Counted from the stretch's first letter, positions 1-12,819 are shown. The stretch is DNA of 64,000 bases from Anthonomus grandis grandis (GCF_022605725.1 NC_065546.1:17418227-17482226); one strand, 5' to 3'. Notes: a model not told the origin generated them from the sequence alone. Program-made: numbers and translations.

Positions 1-2068
1 AATCCATACTGATTAGGGGACAGCACATTGTATTTGGTCAAAAAAGAGACAATTCTCTTTTTTGCAAGCCGCTTAGGAACCTTGGAGAGGGTAGACAAAA
101 TTGATATGGGACGGAAGTTAGAGGGTCGGTCCAAGCTACCACTCTTATAAAGAGGGATAATCATAGCTTCCTTTAAACAGGATGGGAACTCGCCCTGAAG
201 AAATGACTGATTGATTGCCCAAACCAAAGTACCCAAAGCGCTCGCAGGCAGAAGTAACAGCAGACGTGAAGAGATACCATCGGAACCCGAAGACCTATGA
301 TTCTTCAAGCACTGAATTGTTTCAAGGACCTCGGTGGCATCTACAGGGTGGAAAAAGAATGATTGGTTGATAGCATTCCAATTAAGATACTGCAATGGAT
401 CGCCGTCACTGGGAACTGCTTCCAGTAACTTCTCAGCAATATTAGAAAAATAGTCATTGAAATCATCGGGCCCCAAGTTCGAGTCAACCAACCGCCGACG
501 AGAAGACTGCCTACATTCGTTAACGATATAACCAACCAACTTTCCTTCTGTCTGTTACCGGACGAATCTAAGCGCTCATTGTAATACAGTTCCTTTCTGA
601 CTTTTATCAGATGCCTATAAATTTTCCGATAATCCTGAAAATAAGACCTGATGAATTGATTATCAATGGATTTGCGAAGTCTTGCTAAGCATCGCAAATT
701 TTGGGCAGATGTTTTTAGTACCGCGGTGATCCATGGTTTTCGTCTCTTGGATTTAAGTCTAACCAAGGGAAAGCAGATATTTATTTTATCACGTAATGTA
801 TAATAAAAGGAAGAAAATGGTTGTGGAGCAGCCCGAATTGCATTCCAGTTAACAGACGAAATGGATTGAGAAAATAAATTCAAATTGTTCCCGCTAAACA
901 CTCTCCCAATGCGGCGGCCAGATTTGTTTTTAAAGTCTTTAAAGTCACCAGGGAATTGGACATACACCCCCTCGTGATCCGATATACCCGCTGAGTGCAC
1001 TGAACAGGTAACACCGTCCAAATTACTGCAGAAATAATCAATAGTGGTCGATGAAGAGGACGAAATACGAGTGGGTGCATTAACATGCATGGTGAGTGCA
1101 AATGATTTGAAGATTCCATCAAGAGAAATTCTTTGCGGTAAAGAAACCTCTGAATAATTAATATTAAAATCTCCAGCCAAGATAACACGCGAGTGAATAG
1201 GGAGCTGGGACAGAAGACAATCTAACCTGTCAAGAAACAGACTGATATCCCCAGAGGGCGGGCGGTATATACAAATAAGTACAAATTAAACAACTTACAA
1301 AAACACACCGAACACTCAAAAACCCGTTCAACTGAGGTATCACTAAACTTATCAACGGTACAGAAAAAGTTTTGAAAATGTCTCCTAATTAGAACAGCAT
1401 TCTAATTAGAGCTGTCATTCCATGCAGAGAGTTTTTTCTATAATAAACTGACAGTGGTACATACTCATTAATACAAAAACATTCATTAGGTCTAAGCCAA
1501 TGTTCTGTTAATATAACAATGTCAGGAAAATTAAAATTAGCAAGCAGAAGTTGAAGCTCATCCACCTTATTCCGAAGGGATTGAATATTTAATAAAAATG
1601 CACTACAATGCTTTAATTTTGATATTGCAGTTGAATGAAGGGGAGCTTCAACCTCTACGGTCTCATCTATAAAAAAGAGTGAGAACCAGTCACACGCTCA
1701 GACGCAATTCTCACGCTTTCGACAAAATTAGGTGATCTATTTAGTTTTAGATGCTTAGAATTATACAGTGGGTTTAGAAAATATTTTTTTATGTGGCCAT
1801 GTAATATACAAGCCAAATCAGCAAAATGATTAGCATAATTGCATTCAAGTATTCGACTTAGGTCAATGCTGTTTCTATGGAAAGCTTTATATAATGACAG
1901 ATTACTATTATATACGACACTGCAACCTGGTCCAAAACAAGGGCTTGTCATAACGAGGAAAGTAGTGTTTTTACAAGGAATAATAAAATCGTTAATAATA
2001 GATGTCGGAGAATATGTTCCGTTCAACCACAAGATCACCAAATCGTTCTTGCTTCCAATTTTACCAAG
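1..2068 (-). pseudogene. CR1/Jockey-type non-LTR retrotransposon (ORF1 end, endonuclease, start of RT)
   Basis: Read on the minus strand. The right part (about 2068-1667) is the end of an ORF1 with an SGNH/esterase-like look (LVMTSP followed by VVYNSN). About 1640-950 is an apurinic-type endonuclease: NFPDIVILTEHW near its start, AGDFNINY and TTIDYF in the middle, SGISDHE-like AGISDHE near its end. After a basic linker (WITAVLKTSAQNLR), positions 355-1 encode the first part of a reverse transcriptase (IIPLYKSG, NFRPISILSTLSK) that continues left of the window. The same three blocks in the same order occur at 33.9-37.4 kb, so both are one family. The endonuclease N-terminal stretch (1190-1500) has frameshifts and stops, so the copy is dead. 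Assignment to CR1/Jockey-like rests on motif recall; the exact clade is unsure. Confidence 0.8.
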
Positions 2069-2695
2069 ATGGCCACATAAAAAAATATTTTCTAAACCCA
2101 CTGTATAATTCTAAGCATCTAAAACTAAATAGATCACCTAATTTTGTCGAAAGCGTGGGAATTGCGTCTGAGCGTGTAACTGGTTCTCACTCTTTTTTAT
2201 AGATGAGACCGTAGAGGTTGAAGCTCCCCTTCATTCAACTGCAATATCAAAATTAAAGCATTGTAGTGCATTTTTATTAAATATTCAATCCCTTCGGAAT
2301 AAGGTGGATGAGCTTCAACTTCTGCTTGCTAATTTTAATTTTCCTGACATTGTTATATTAACAGAACATTGGCTTAGACCTAATGAATGTTTTTGTATTG
2401 ATGAGTATGTACCACTGTCAGTTTATTATAGAAAAAACTCTCTGCATGGAATGACAGCTCTAATTAGAATGCTGTTCTAATTAGGAGACATTTTCAAAAC
2501 TTTTTCTGTACCGTTGATAAGTTTAGTGATACCTCAGTTGAACGGGTTTTTGAGTGTTCGGTGTGTTTTTGTAAGTTGTTTAATTTGTACTTATTTGTAT
2601 ATACCGTCCGCCCTCTGGGGATATCAGTCTGTTTCTTGACAGGTTAGATTGTCTTCTGTCCCAGCTCCCTATTCACTCGCGTGTTATCTTGGCTG
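1174..2695. repeat. Large fold-back: 627-bp inverted repeat with 268-bp spacer
   Basis: The left arm 1174-1800 is the reverse complement of the right arm 2069-2695. Paired positions sum to 3869 all along, so there is no net gap, and only a handful of base differences were seen by eye. The arms hold the ORF1/endonuclease junction of the LINE. The spacer 1801-2068 is the adjoining upstream ORF1 sequence and occurs once. The inner join lies at a shared TGGCCA palindrome. The open frame at 2002-2202 on the plus strand is only the mirror image of the minus-strand ORF1. A transcript across it would form a long duplex. An assembly or chimeric-read artefact is the main alternative. Confidence 0.93.
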
Positions 2696-2741
2696 AGCAA
2701 GAGTTGAAGCAGTTAGAGCAAGCAAGAGCTGAAGCAGTTAG
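2696..2741. repeat. Two-copy 25-bp tandem repeat
   Basis: A 21-bp unit (agcaagag[t/c]tgaagcagttag) occurs at 2696-2716 and again at 2721-2741, starting exactly where the fold-back right arm ends. Function unknown. Confidence 0.7.
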
Positions 2742-3091
2742 TACCAAATCACGAGTCAAGCAACCAGGTTTTAGAAAATATTGAATGTCGTACACATTCC
2801 TGGAGTCAGTGACTGTTGATACCACCTGCTGAGTTTTCAAGAGCCCAATCTCCAAAAGGTGATTTCTATATACTAACATTTCTATATACGTGACAAATAG
2901 CTCGATAAACTCGCTAGAATCTTTCATGCTGTGAGACAAAACTGATTTTCTCCATCTAGAAGAATAGAGCATATCCTACCAATGACAAGAAGTATATCTT
3001 ATGTGTCCCTAAATGTTGTCGACTTGATATGTCACTTTTTTATTAAATTTTAAATTTTGACGATTGCAATATTTTATCTCATTTTTTTCAG
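2742..3091. other. Intron tail before gene A exon block, no gene
   Basis: AT-rich sequence ending in a pyrimidine tract and AG acceptor at 3090-3091. I see no N-terminal acyl-CoA synthetase exon here; the open frame at 2673-2972 on the minus strand matches nothing I recognise. Confidence 0.6.
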
Positions 3092-3904
3092 GAATGCCTT
3101 GAAATTATGAAAAAAATAAAGCCAAAAATGTGCTTTTGCGATAGTAGGACTGTAAGTCAAATAGAACGAATTTTACAAACTTTAAAGATGACATCGGAAG
3201 TAGTAAATTTCGGCAACCAAATTGCTGGCACTACACATTTTTCCAAGCTCTTTCCATTTAGAGAAGATACCAATTTTCAGCCCTATTTTATTGAAAATGT
3301 TGAAAAAGAAGTTGCATTTGTTATGCCCACCCAAGGTAAAGTATATTAATAAAAATGGATTTTGAACTAGAGTTGATTTTATATAACTATTTAAGGAACT
3401 ACAGGTGAACCAAAACTAGTGTGTGTCTCCCACCACAACATCTTTCTGCAGATGTTTAATTTAATGGAAATTTTTGATAATCCATCAAAGGTTATCTCGT
3501 TTCTTCCTCTATCCTGGATTACTCAAACAATACTTGCTTGTACATCAATAGAATATGGAGTAACACGGATTATGACTACGTGTTTTAATGAAAGGGGAGC
3601 TTGTAAGATGATTCATGATTTTGTGATTGATCATGCGGTACTGGGAACTGAGTTGGCACTAAGGCTCATTGAGAATGTTGCTGTTAAAGTAATTTGATCC
3701 TCTATCATAAACATCATTACATAAACTAAATTTGTTTTAGGATTATAATCTAGCTTGTTTAAAATGTATATTAGTAGGAGTAGTAAATACTTCATTAGAA
3801 GATATGATGCTAATGAGAAAAACCTTACCAAATGTGAAGTTTTTACAATCATACGTTGTAACAGAGGCTGGTATAATATCTGGAGTTCCAGCATCAGAGT
3901 ACGA
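3092..3904 (+). CDS. Acyl-CoA synthetase-like gene A, central exons (AMP-binding, luciferase/4CL-like)
   Basis: Three exons, 3092-3335, 3396-3688 and 3741-3904, joined by 60- and 52-bp GT/AG introns with matching phases. They encode the middle of an adenylate-forming enzyme, a family that activates carboxylic acids with ATP and transfers them to CoA. Visible: the KPKMCF strand, the ATP-binding P-loop GTTGEPK split by the first intron, then VSHHNIF, SFLPLSW, and the A5-like motif YVVTEAGI (family usual YG-TE). Exon 1 starts in frame after an acceptor at 3091, so about 120 N-terminal residues are encoded left of the window. Frames stay open through every junction. P-loop and A5 motifs deviate from consensus: TQ for the usual SS/TS before GTTG, and VV for G-L before TE. 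Exons resume at 22781. Confidence 0.88.
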
Positions 3905-4502
3905 GTAAGTAATTTTTGAGAATAGCGCAAATATTCACATAAAGATTTGCTGATGCTATTTGAGAGTTTAACTATGTATTGTTATCTTACATTTAATAAC
4001 GATTTACGAATTTACTTTCTTCTGATAAGAATGATCATACGTATAATAGTATAGGTTTAAATAAATTAATTACTGAAGTTTTTTAAAAAGAATTGTGAAA
4101 TATTGTTGAGATAATTAAAGGAAGGAAAATAGTACATATATGTCGTAGCATCAATCCTCAATTATCAGTACAAAAAATATAATATACAACCTACGCCACT
4201 ACAGAGGTAGAGGACTATTGTCATTAGACTACCCTATAAACTTATTAACTTACATACAGAGGATTAATGTAGTCCTATAAATTATTTACTATCTAATGAG
4301 GCTTGCATTTAGAATGAATTACGTCTCGAATCTACTAAACGTTTGCCTTTCACACCACAAGGCAACTTCAAGCAAATGGAAAGACTCATAATTGACAATA
4401 TAAACCGCGTATCTTAAGTAAAATTACGACACCGATGTTATTTTTGAATTGAACAGTTTCATCATAAGCCTGAAGTTGACGGTGCAATGAATTGACTCTA
4501 TA

Positions 4503-5404
4503 CAGGGTGATTGATAGTTGATGGTACCTTAGACGTTTACGGAGAAGGGAAAATATTTTTTTTTGAAAATTTGGCAACATGGGTTTTAGCTGATGATCTA
4601 ACGATTAACTTGCTACAATTTTGTCACATTGTCCATGAATAATAAATAGATTCATCAAAACTTCATTTAAATAACTATTTCTTTCCATTTTAATGAATTT
4701 TTAGGTCACTATTTAAAAAAAACACCCAAGCGTAGTTACTATTAATCAACTAAATGTCACTGTCAAACATCAATAGCATAGCATTGTTTCATCATGACCT
4801 TTCATGGCCAACTAAAGCAAATATGTCAAAATATTCCGATTTTTACAGAAAATTGCTTAGACAGGGATTTTAATTTCCTTTTAGAATATGTTATAATTTA
4901 CAGGGTGTTCCATTTAAAAAAATGCACTTTTTACCATTTTTGTATCTAGCGGTAAAATCACTAATTTTGAGCAACCCTGTATAACGTAGAACAAATTTTC
5001 ATAGTGAAAAATAATGTACAATACTTCCATAAATTATGTCTATAATTTCAAGGTTCTGCGCGGTCCAGTGCCGTAGTAATACAAATTTATTTGGATCTAT
5101 GTTTTCGTCAAAAAATAAAGAAAATACTTAATTTTTTGAAAACCACTAAAGATAGGTATAGAAACACCTTATACAGAACCAATCATAAAGTGATAGCGGA
5201 TTGGAAAATAAAAAAATATACAGGGTATTCCATTTAAAATAACAAAGTTGCTACTACTTTTTGGTATAAGCGGCAACGCTGCATCGCTAAAAATATTTTT
5301 AATCGTTAGATCATCAGCTAAAACCCATGTTGCCAAATTTAAAAAAAAAAATTTTTTCCGTTCTCCTTAAACGTCTAAGGTACCATCAACCATCAATCAC
5401 CCTG
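4503..5404. mobile_element. MITE with about 105-bp terminal inverted repeats, TA target
   Basis: The left end (CAGGGTGATTGATAGTTGAT, 4503 on) and right end (reverse complement, to 5404) pair for about 105 bp with few mismatches and are flanked by TA, as for Tc1/mariner elements. No transposase is present. Inner copies of a related end motif occur at 4901 (CAGGGTGTTCCATTTAAA) and 5221 (CAGGGTATTCCATTTAAA), suggesting it was built from, or invaded by, other mariner ends. The short minus-strand frame 4386-4580 only crosses its left TIR. Confidence 0.85.
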
Positions 5405-6220
5405 TATATTATTATTATTACTATTATTAAAAAATAACTATATTTTATGGTATTTATATTATATATATTTATAAGTTCTTAATCTTAGTACATGCTTAAC
5501 AAAGGCTCATCGTTTCCTAATTTAAGAAACGCCTTAGTTGGAAAAGAAATGTATTGAACTTCTTATGATGAGGGTTCATATACAATAAGAAAAAAATAAC
5601 TTGTTCAGTATAAATTATTATATAAGCAAAACTAAATCAATCAAAATCTAAGAAATATGCTAAAGTTAATGATTGGCCTTAAGAAAAACTACGGAACGTA
5701 TCTAAAGATGCTGTGTTGAACGTTCAGCTAGATGTGGAGAATCATAGCAAGTTCATAGCAAACATTTTCCGGGTAAGTATATTACAGAAAAAAAAGAATG
5801 TTGTTTATTATTAATTAATTAAGTTAAATTAAGGGTGGCTTATGGCAAAATAGGGGTATCCGGGGTTTAAAATTGCCTCCAGCTAGCCCACAAGAGTGGT
5901 GTGGGTAAACTTTACCGAATGTGTATCTATAAGCCCACCTGCTTTGCTACCCTCGTGCAATGACCCTCAAAATCTTGGCCCTGAACTGAAAGCAGGAAAT
6001 ATCTCTAAATAATTTAAACCACAACTAATTTAGGTCAGCAAAAGAAAGTTCCTCTTCTTCCTCGGCTACAATGGACTCGCGTCTTTTGACGGCCGCTAAT
6101 AAAAGGAAGTATTAAAAGGTAATCCGCAAATTCAGCTTTAGTATATTGACAAATAACCTAACCTGTCAAAGTTTAAATGTGATGTGTCAAAGGCTAAATA
6201 AAAAAATGGATATTAATCAT
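5405..6220. other. No gene seen
   Basis: AT-rich sequence beginning with a short TTA/ATT run. A slightly less AT-rich block at 5820-6110 has no coding or repeat structure I recognise. Confidence 0.5.
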
Positions 6221-6228
6221 ATGAAATC
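6221..6228. repeat. Left 8-bp target-site duplication of the P element
   Basis: ATGAAATC directly abuts the left TIR and is repeated exactly at 9846-9853 outside the right TIR. Eight-base duplications are the hallmark of P elements. Confidence 0.9.
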
Positions 6229-9200
6229 CACGATACATCAAAACATGGGGGATAGAAACGGATAAAATTTATTCATTTGCTGAATTAATAGTTTAAGGGG
6301 GGCAAAATTTTATTTAGTATTATTTGTTTTATTTTATAGAATATACAGGAAAAGTCTATTAACTGTAAAATACAACCAAAATGTTATAATTATTAATAAA
6401 ATGTATTACGTATTTAGAGGATTATGGAGTTGGGTTGACTTGAAATTCGTAGGACAGTGTAAAGAATCGAAAAAATCTATTCGAGATTTATTAGTGGAAC
6501 AAATTAAAAAAAAAACTTTTTGTTAATAAAATTTATGAATAAGTAAACCTATGAGTAATTAAATTCAAAAATAAATAAAACACAACTTGAAGTAGTTAAT
6601 ACATGTTTTTTAATTTTTTCTTTATTTTAATATGTCTACACTTTTATTATGACTAATAATTTTCAAATAAAACAGAAATACATTTTAAGTAGGTACATTT
6701 TGTTTAAAAATAAAAACTGCTTTTATTGAAAACATGATAAAAGTAATAAAAGGACACATTTATATATTTTTTTCCATAATTAAGTATTATTTTTTTTTTT
6801 AACATTAGTAAACTTTGACATTTTGCGTTCTAATCGTTTTTTAATGTTTAAAAAACTAATTTTACGATTCAAATCTCTAGTTCTACGTAAACACAAAAGA
6901 ACTTCATATGGGATTTCAGTTGTAAGTTTGGCCATTGTTTGATTTGCCAACTTTTTAAATAAATATTTTTCGCTCAGCAATGATGCTCCATGTATGTTTT
7001 GGAATTCAACCTCCAAAATCCTAGTAGCATTTAATAACTCCTCATTTCGATATAAAAGGTTTCCTCTGGAAATAAATGTAAGCCAATTCTATGACACTCT
7101 GTCAATTGTAATTTTTTTTCTTTCAATACCTAGGTTAAATTTGTCCTTGAATCTGTAGGCCACATATCCTGCTATGTACGTTAAGGCATCCTCGTTAACT
7201 CTATCTTTTAACTCGAAAGTTTTCAGAAGTTCGTTACTTTCAGCGTTACCTTCTGCCTCAGAAATATGTATTTCTGTGTATGCCGGCTCAGAAACGTTTT
7301 AACAATACCTCTTCCGGGTCAAGAAATTTGTCGGTATCGATATTTGAATTTTTTGTCAGGCTAAAAAGAACTGTTTGCGTTAAACAAACTTCATTTTTGG
7401 GGTGGGGTTCTAATGTTACTTGTAAAGGCTTAAGCAAGCACGGCTCTATAGTTTCTTGAGTATTAGTATTTTCTGTGAAAATTGCAGAGGAATTTTTCCC
7501 GAGTATGTACCATCTCAGGCGATACACCAAATCTAGGGCACTGGGATGATCATTTGACCCACCCATTCCTCGAATGTATGAAAAAACAAATTTCAAGCAC
7601 ATCTTGGTTCAGCCTTCATGTTAAAATGTATTCAATACCAAATCTCTTTTGCACGTACTCAAATAAACCTATCATAGACCTGTTGGTTAAAATTATACCT
7701 TTTTGAAAAGGAAGCAAATATTTATGGGTGCCAACGGTCATACCCAGAACTACATTTGAGACTTGATTTAGTAAGTCTTGTTGGGCTCTCAGTTCTGTAC
7801 CAAAGGCATTTTTTTCCATGCACCCTGAAAATTTATTTCTTGAATTCAATAAATCGAACCAATCATTAAATAATTGACAAATGTCTGCTACACTTTTCCA
7901 TGTTACGTTATCTGGCATATATCCATTTTCCCCAAGGTATCTTATCGCTTTTGCATTTGAATTTGACAATAGCTGCACCGCTGGCCTAACTTTTGGTCGC
8001 TCTGCTCCAGTAACATTTAAATGGTATTCGGTTATCTTGTGCGCAATTGTTAATTCAGATATTGAACAATCTAGAAGTGTTTGGAAACATACCTTGTCGA
8101 TTTTTTCCCCGTTTACAGTAAATCCTTGGTCAAGAAGGTGATTACGAACCAGCTTAGTTAAATGAGGGACATCTGTAAACACAAAAATTTTTAAACTTTC
8201 ATCTGAGGGATGAATGAAATGGCAATTTTTCGTATGTCCAATATTCAGCTGCGACCATAAACCCATGTTCATAGGACCCATGTCGTTGACTATTGCCACC
8301 ACAGTTAACCCCACATTATACAATTCTATAATTGTACTTTTTATAATGTCAGCTGTCATTGGTTGATCAAATTGAAAAAAAATGGGCTGTTTCCAATTTT
8401 TTAATAATCCTCGTATCATTACAGTTTGGGAACTCTTATGAGGTCCAATTTTTTGTTCATATTTATTTTCGATGTCTATTCTGTTGGACACATACACTTC
8501 ATCAAAGGATAAAATACAAAGTTTATCAATGGGCTTCATATTCGATGTTAAACCCTTTAACATTTTGATAACACTATGTAATATATCAGGTGTTAAATCA
8601 AAAGTGGCTGCCCAGATTCTAAGAGTTGAGAGCCCTGGTAGAGGATAGCCATTAGCTCGTACATATCTATAAGCTTTGGGGCTGACACTGCGTAAAGATA
8701 TGACCGATGCAATGTCCTCCGGGCTCCAATGAACAGTTTTCTTTTCAGGATGTTCCAGTTTTTTAATTTGTCCTGGAGAGAAAATTTTCATTAAAGATGT
8801 TTTCATCCACTTCCCTCTTTGATTTTTTTTTTGAAGTCTCTTTAAAAGCATTTTATTTTTTTGCCCTAACACTGAAACTTTTGCTGTGAGTTTCTCTATT
8901 TTGTCTAGGTGTTCTTGACATAGATTTCTAAAAATAATTAAACATAACTAATATTTCAAATTATGTAATTATTAATACTAAAAAACTTACATTTCAGTAG
9001 AGAATCAATGTCCATATTGATGCTAGTGTCTTCATAAGATACACTGTTTGTGCTCGTCGAGGGTTTGAGCATTGGATTAAGATTTTCTTTTAGTTGTGAT
9101 GACATTGAGAACTTCGCTAATGGCAAATTTAAAGTTGGCAAAGCATCTTCTTTTAAAATCCTAGTATTCATGGGATTATAATTCAGTAACCGCTATCTTA

Positions 9201-9845
9201 AAGGCACTTCATAACAATCCTGTTCAAAATGTTTTGAATAAATGCATGCTGAAATCAAGTACAAGTTATTGAGAGGTAAATTCATAAAAATAAAGGAAGG
9301 TACCTATTAATAGGGGTAGTATTATAAGAAGGCAACCACTTAGAACAATTTTGTACACCAAATAGTAAAAACTATGCAAAAACTCATAGTCATTAAAAAA
9401 CACCTACCATTTTTCAGGATAATTTTGTCTCCTCGGTGACACCTAATTACCCATTGTTTAGCAAGGTCTTCTTGTTTTGGAAATCGAAAATATTTTCAGT
9501 TCCTTTTGTCTTTTTTGTGTGATTTTTACACCCCAGAACCGCACAGTTCACCATATTGGAAAACGGCACAATACACACACAACATATAATTAATATACTA
9601 TAATCTTTTAAATAATAATACTCGATACTCGATTTATATAATAAAAAGTCTTCTTAAACTGCCAAACAAACTTTTAAATAAAAATAAATCACATTATATG
9701 GCACACAAATAATACATTTTCGCCTATTAGGTATTTACGTTTACGTGCTTAAAAATTCACATCATCTGTTACACAGATGACGCAATGCGCAGAACGAAAA
9801 AATGTTTACTCGAGCGGCTGACATACCGTGTTTTGGTGTATCGTG
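6229..9845 (-). mobile_element. P element, 3.6 kb, with TIRs and exact 8-bp target duplication
   Basis: Both ends begin CACGATACA[T/C]CAAAACA[T/C]GG: the left from 6229 and, as reverse complement, the right ending at 9845. They agree at 18 of 20 bases and then diverge. Both sides carry the same 8-bp duplication. The interior encodes a P-type transposase on the minus strand. This is a complete insertion boundary to boundary, in intron 3 of gene A. The transposase carries stops and frameshifts, so the copy is non-autonomous now. Confidence 0.92.
6780..9554 (-). pseudogene. P-element transposase with THAP domain (decayed)
   Basis: Minus strand. The first exon starts with ATG at 9554 and encodes a THAP zinc finger (MVNCAVLGCKNH, then FRFPKQEDLAKQW one frame over, so a frameshift). 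The THAP ends after an intron with YSKHFEQDCYE, an in-frame stop, and DALPTLNLP. The 8872-7616 frame (418 codons) holds the P-type body: HWSPEDIA, YRYVRANGYPLPG, the first RNase H-like Asp in SFDEVYV, the second in VNDMGPMN. A stop after EYILT and a frameshift separate it from 7602-7288 (IRGMGGSNDHPSALD). The C-terminal part follows at 7280-6780 (ALTYIAGYVAYR, LEVEFQNIHG), with one more stop. The protein would bind the element ends and cut and paste it. At least four lesions make it a pseudogene. Confidence 0.9.
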
Positions 9846-9853
9846 ATGAAATC
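9846..9853. repeat. Right 8-bp target-site duplication of the P element
   Basis: ATGAAATC, identical to 6221-6228. Confidence 0.9.
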
Positions 9854-11633
9854 TACAAGTTCACTAGAATTAAGCAATTTATAAAAGTTAAATAAACTGA
9901 TAAAAACCGGCGGTTTATATCCATAAATACGGTACAATTCATAAAATACCTCGCATATACGCATACACTCAGTTCCCAACAAAGATTATGGCAACAAGGT
10001 GCCTCAAAAATTAAAGTAAAACTAGTAAATATATAATTATGCAATAAATTAAATTATTCAATGAGTATTAACAATGGCAAAAATAATGTGTGTGACCTTT
10101 GTTTTGCACTTCTAAATGGTTATATTATTCTGTGATACCTGTGGTCCTTGTTCTTGCCCTGCTTGATGGCTAGACGGCCATGGGGCCCACCTGGTCTGTC
10201 TCAGGAAAGACAGTGTCATCTGTAGTGGTTGGACAAAGTGATCCAGCCAGTACTACGCCCTATGATGGATTTCAGGATATCCAGAAGAAGCTGTGTGTTC
10301 GATGGGGCTCAGACCATCAAATCCTTCACAATATCAGTAATGAATTGAACAAATAGATGAGGAAGCCCAAGTGGTAGTTATAAGGGGGCAAATAGGAGAA
10401 GAAGAAGTAAGAGAAAAAAGGCCTAAAAACAAAACTACATGTGAGAAACTGAACTGAGGAATTTCTGAGGTGAGCAAATGCCATGTGCCATGGGCAACTT
10501 ACCCAGGTTGGAATGTGGCCTTTCTTTGGAATTTTTATGACAAAATAACACAGGAAACCTTAAAAATTCTTTAGTCTGTTTCTTTAAAACTGCCCTTGAC
10601 CAAACTTTAATTTGCTTTGTAAATCCTCTCAAAGCGAAACCAGCAGGTCCACCAAAATCCTTTTTTTTATTCATGGGAATTGTCCATGAATAAAAAAGGA
10701 TCATTTTACACACTTGATACTTCAATAACTATTTTGTTCTCTGTTATGTCAGATAATAACTTGTAAACTTGTCTAGCAGATAATAACCGAAGATGTCCGA
10801 TTAAGTAGATCTCAGGATTACTGGGCTTATACTATGAAACTTTTAGTTTATGTAAATATATAAACCAAATAATCCTAAGAATTTAAGACAGAGAATACCA
10901 GAGGGAATAAAACGTATTCCTCTTCAGGTGATCGAAAATATGTCTCTGCAAACGATTTATCGACGTCTAAAATGATGTATAACCAAATTGGCAGCAAAGA
11001 AACGCACAAATGTTAATACTTATTGACCGAAAATCCCAAGATTTTTTCACAGTATAAAAGCCGGAATCTGAGCATTTCATCATTAAAGAACTGTATACGT
11101 CTGGTGGCATTTATAATCCGGTATTCCAGTGTTTAAATGCGATTTTTCCCTTTGAATTTATAAAAATTAAAACTATTAATTATTTATACACGAAAGTGCA
11201 TATTCGACGCTTTATAGAAATAACGATGTAGGCAATCTTACTGTTGCTTTCTATTGTGGGACTTATTTTTAATTTTTTTTATGTCAAAAAAAGTTTTATT
11301 TTTACTTTGTGCTGCGTGAGGGAGATCCTTCCTTCTCGTTGTACTTACGAATTACGCAAATAGGTTCTTGAACATTTTAAAATTTACATTTTTAACTACA
11401 TTTTGTAGTAATTATAAAACACAATAATTTGAATAAAGTATGTCAGGTACAAGAGCGATGGATAATAGTCTAGTCTACTTGAATTTGGAAAAAAAATGGT
11501 TTTTATCATATTTTTAATTTTTTTTAAGCATTTTCTTTTTCACTGTCTTTTCTGATTTTTCTTGATGTCTATGTTACTCATGCATCAAAGTAGGTTATTT
11601 TTCATACGGAGAGCCGCAATCCGTTCAGTAACC
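9854..11633. other. No clear gene; possible non-LTR 3' remnant at 10120-10410
   Basis: Mostly AT-rich. The block 10120-10400 is more GC-rich and ends in a GAAGAAGAAG run, which resembles the 3' end of some insect LINEs, but no frame could be assigned. The minus-strand frame 10435-10725 matches nothing I know. Confidence 0.3.
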
Positions 11634-12665
11634 ACGAACTTCTAAATATATCTGGACTGCTAATGCATGTGGCTACGATACTCAAAAATGACCATGCATG
11701 GTGGCCGCCATTTTTATAGGGTTTGTGTCCTTTTGATGTTGGTCACTGTCGAAAATTTTAATGTTACCAACAAAAAATATATTAAATATCGGTAATGAAG
11801 TTGACGACGCTGACGTTTGACGTGTGAGTATAGCGTATTGCCCAGTTTTTGGGGATTTGTAAACGACGCTTGGTTATATTGTCTGGAACAGGCGATGTAT
11901 CTTTCTCCTTATTTTATACGTGAATAATGTATCACTATCTTTATTTAAAAGTATTTGGTTCAGTTTCTCAAAACCGAATTATTGTGAATTGTCCATCTGT
12001 GTTGTTTATAATAGAATCATATATTGAGTTGTTGACAGAATAATATATTTTTACTATATAAACCCTTGATAATTACAAACCCTCATAAAATCATCTATAT
12101 TTTGATTCTTATAGATGGTTGTACCTATTAATGTGGAAACACTGTACATGGAAGGAAAGTAAAACTCGTAATAGTAAAAATAGAATGAAAATAAGTGTTT
12201 TAATTGAATTTCTTAAGTAAATACAAGCAAAAATTTAAATGAATATCATGATTTTCATCGTATTAGTATTTATAAGATTCAAGATTATCAGAATGATAAA
12301 ACAAATATTTTAAAGTGCATGCATCTATTCCAAGTTGATTGAAACTTTGTCTCATTTTAGGTGAGGATTTCTTTCTTCCATAAATTTTAACGAAATTCTT
12401 AAAGAAGTACCAGAAAAATCAAAACTCTAACGCAACTATCTTAAATTCTTACCTATATGTAACTTTCTATTTTGTATTTTTGTAAACATAACCTTTCAAG
12501 AACTTTAATTGTTTTGTTTCCCTACAGTTGGCACAACTAAAATTTGTCGGAGTGGCCAACATCGAAAGGACACAATCACGCAAAATGGCGGCCACCTAGT
12601 AGTGGTCATTTACTTTTCATTGAATTGGCAGTCCAGGTATATTTATAAGTTCGTGTCAGTAACTC
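11634..12665. mobile_element. Non-autonomous TIR element, about 1.0 kb
   Basis: About 130 bp at the left (11634-11772) pairs as an imperfect inverted repeat with the right (12527-12665). Shared blocks include CACGAACTT, TGGACTGC and GGTGGCCGCCATTTT. The interior is AT-rich without a transposase. Exact outer ends and target duplication could not be fixed. Confidence 0.6.
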
Positions 12666-12819
12666 CTACGATTGATAGTATTTGATCCATCTAGACATCT
12701 GCTTGGAGGTGCGCATGTACAGCGACGAGTAAACACCACGTTCATATCGCGTCCATAGTTTTGGAAATTTGTTCCTTACTCTCAGCTTATTCAATAGCTA
12801 TAATATTATATTTTCCTGA

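Noticed and set aside
880..1188. Minus-strand 102-codon frame
   Set aside because: Overlaps the endonuclease in another frame and lacks motifs.
2002..2202. Plus-strand 66-codon frame similar to the ORF at 1667-2101
   Set aside because: It is the mirror image created by the inverted repeat, not a separate gene.
7482..8568. Plus-strand frames opposite the P transposase
   Set aside because: Shadows; the minus strand carries the recognisable protein.
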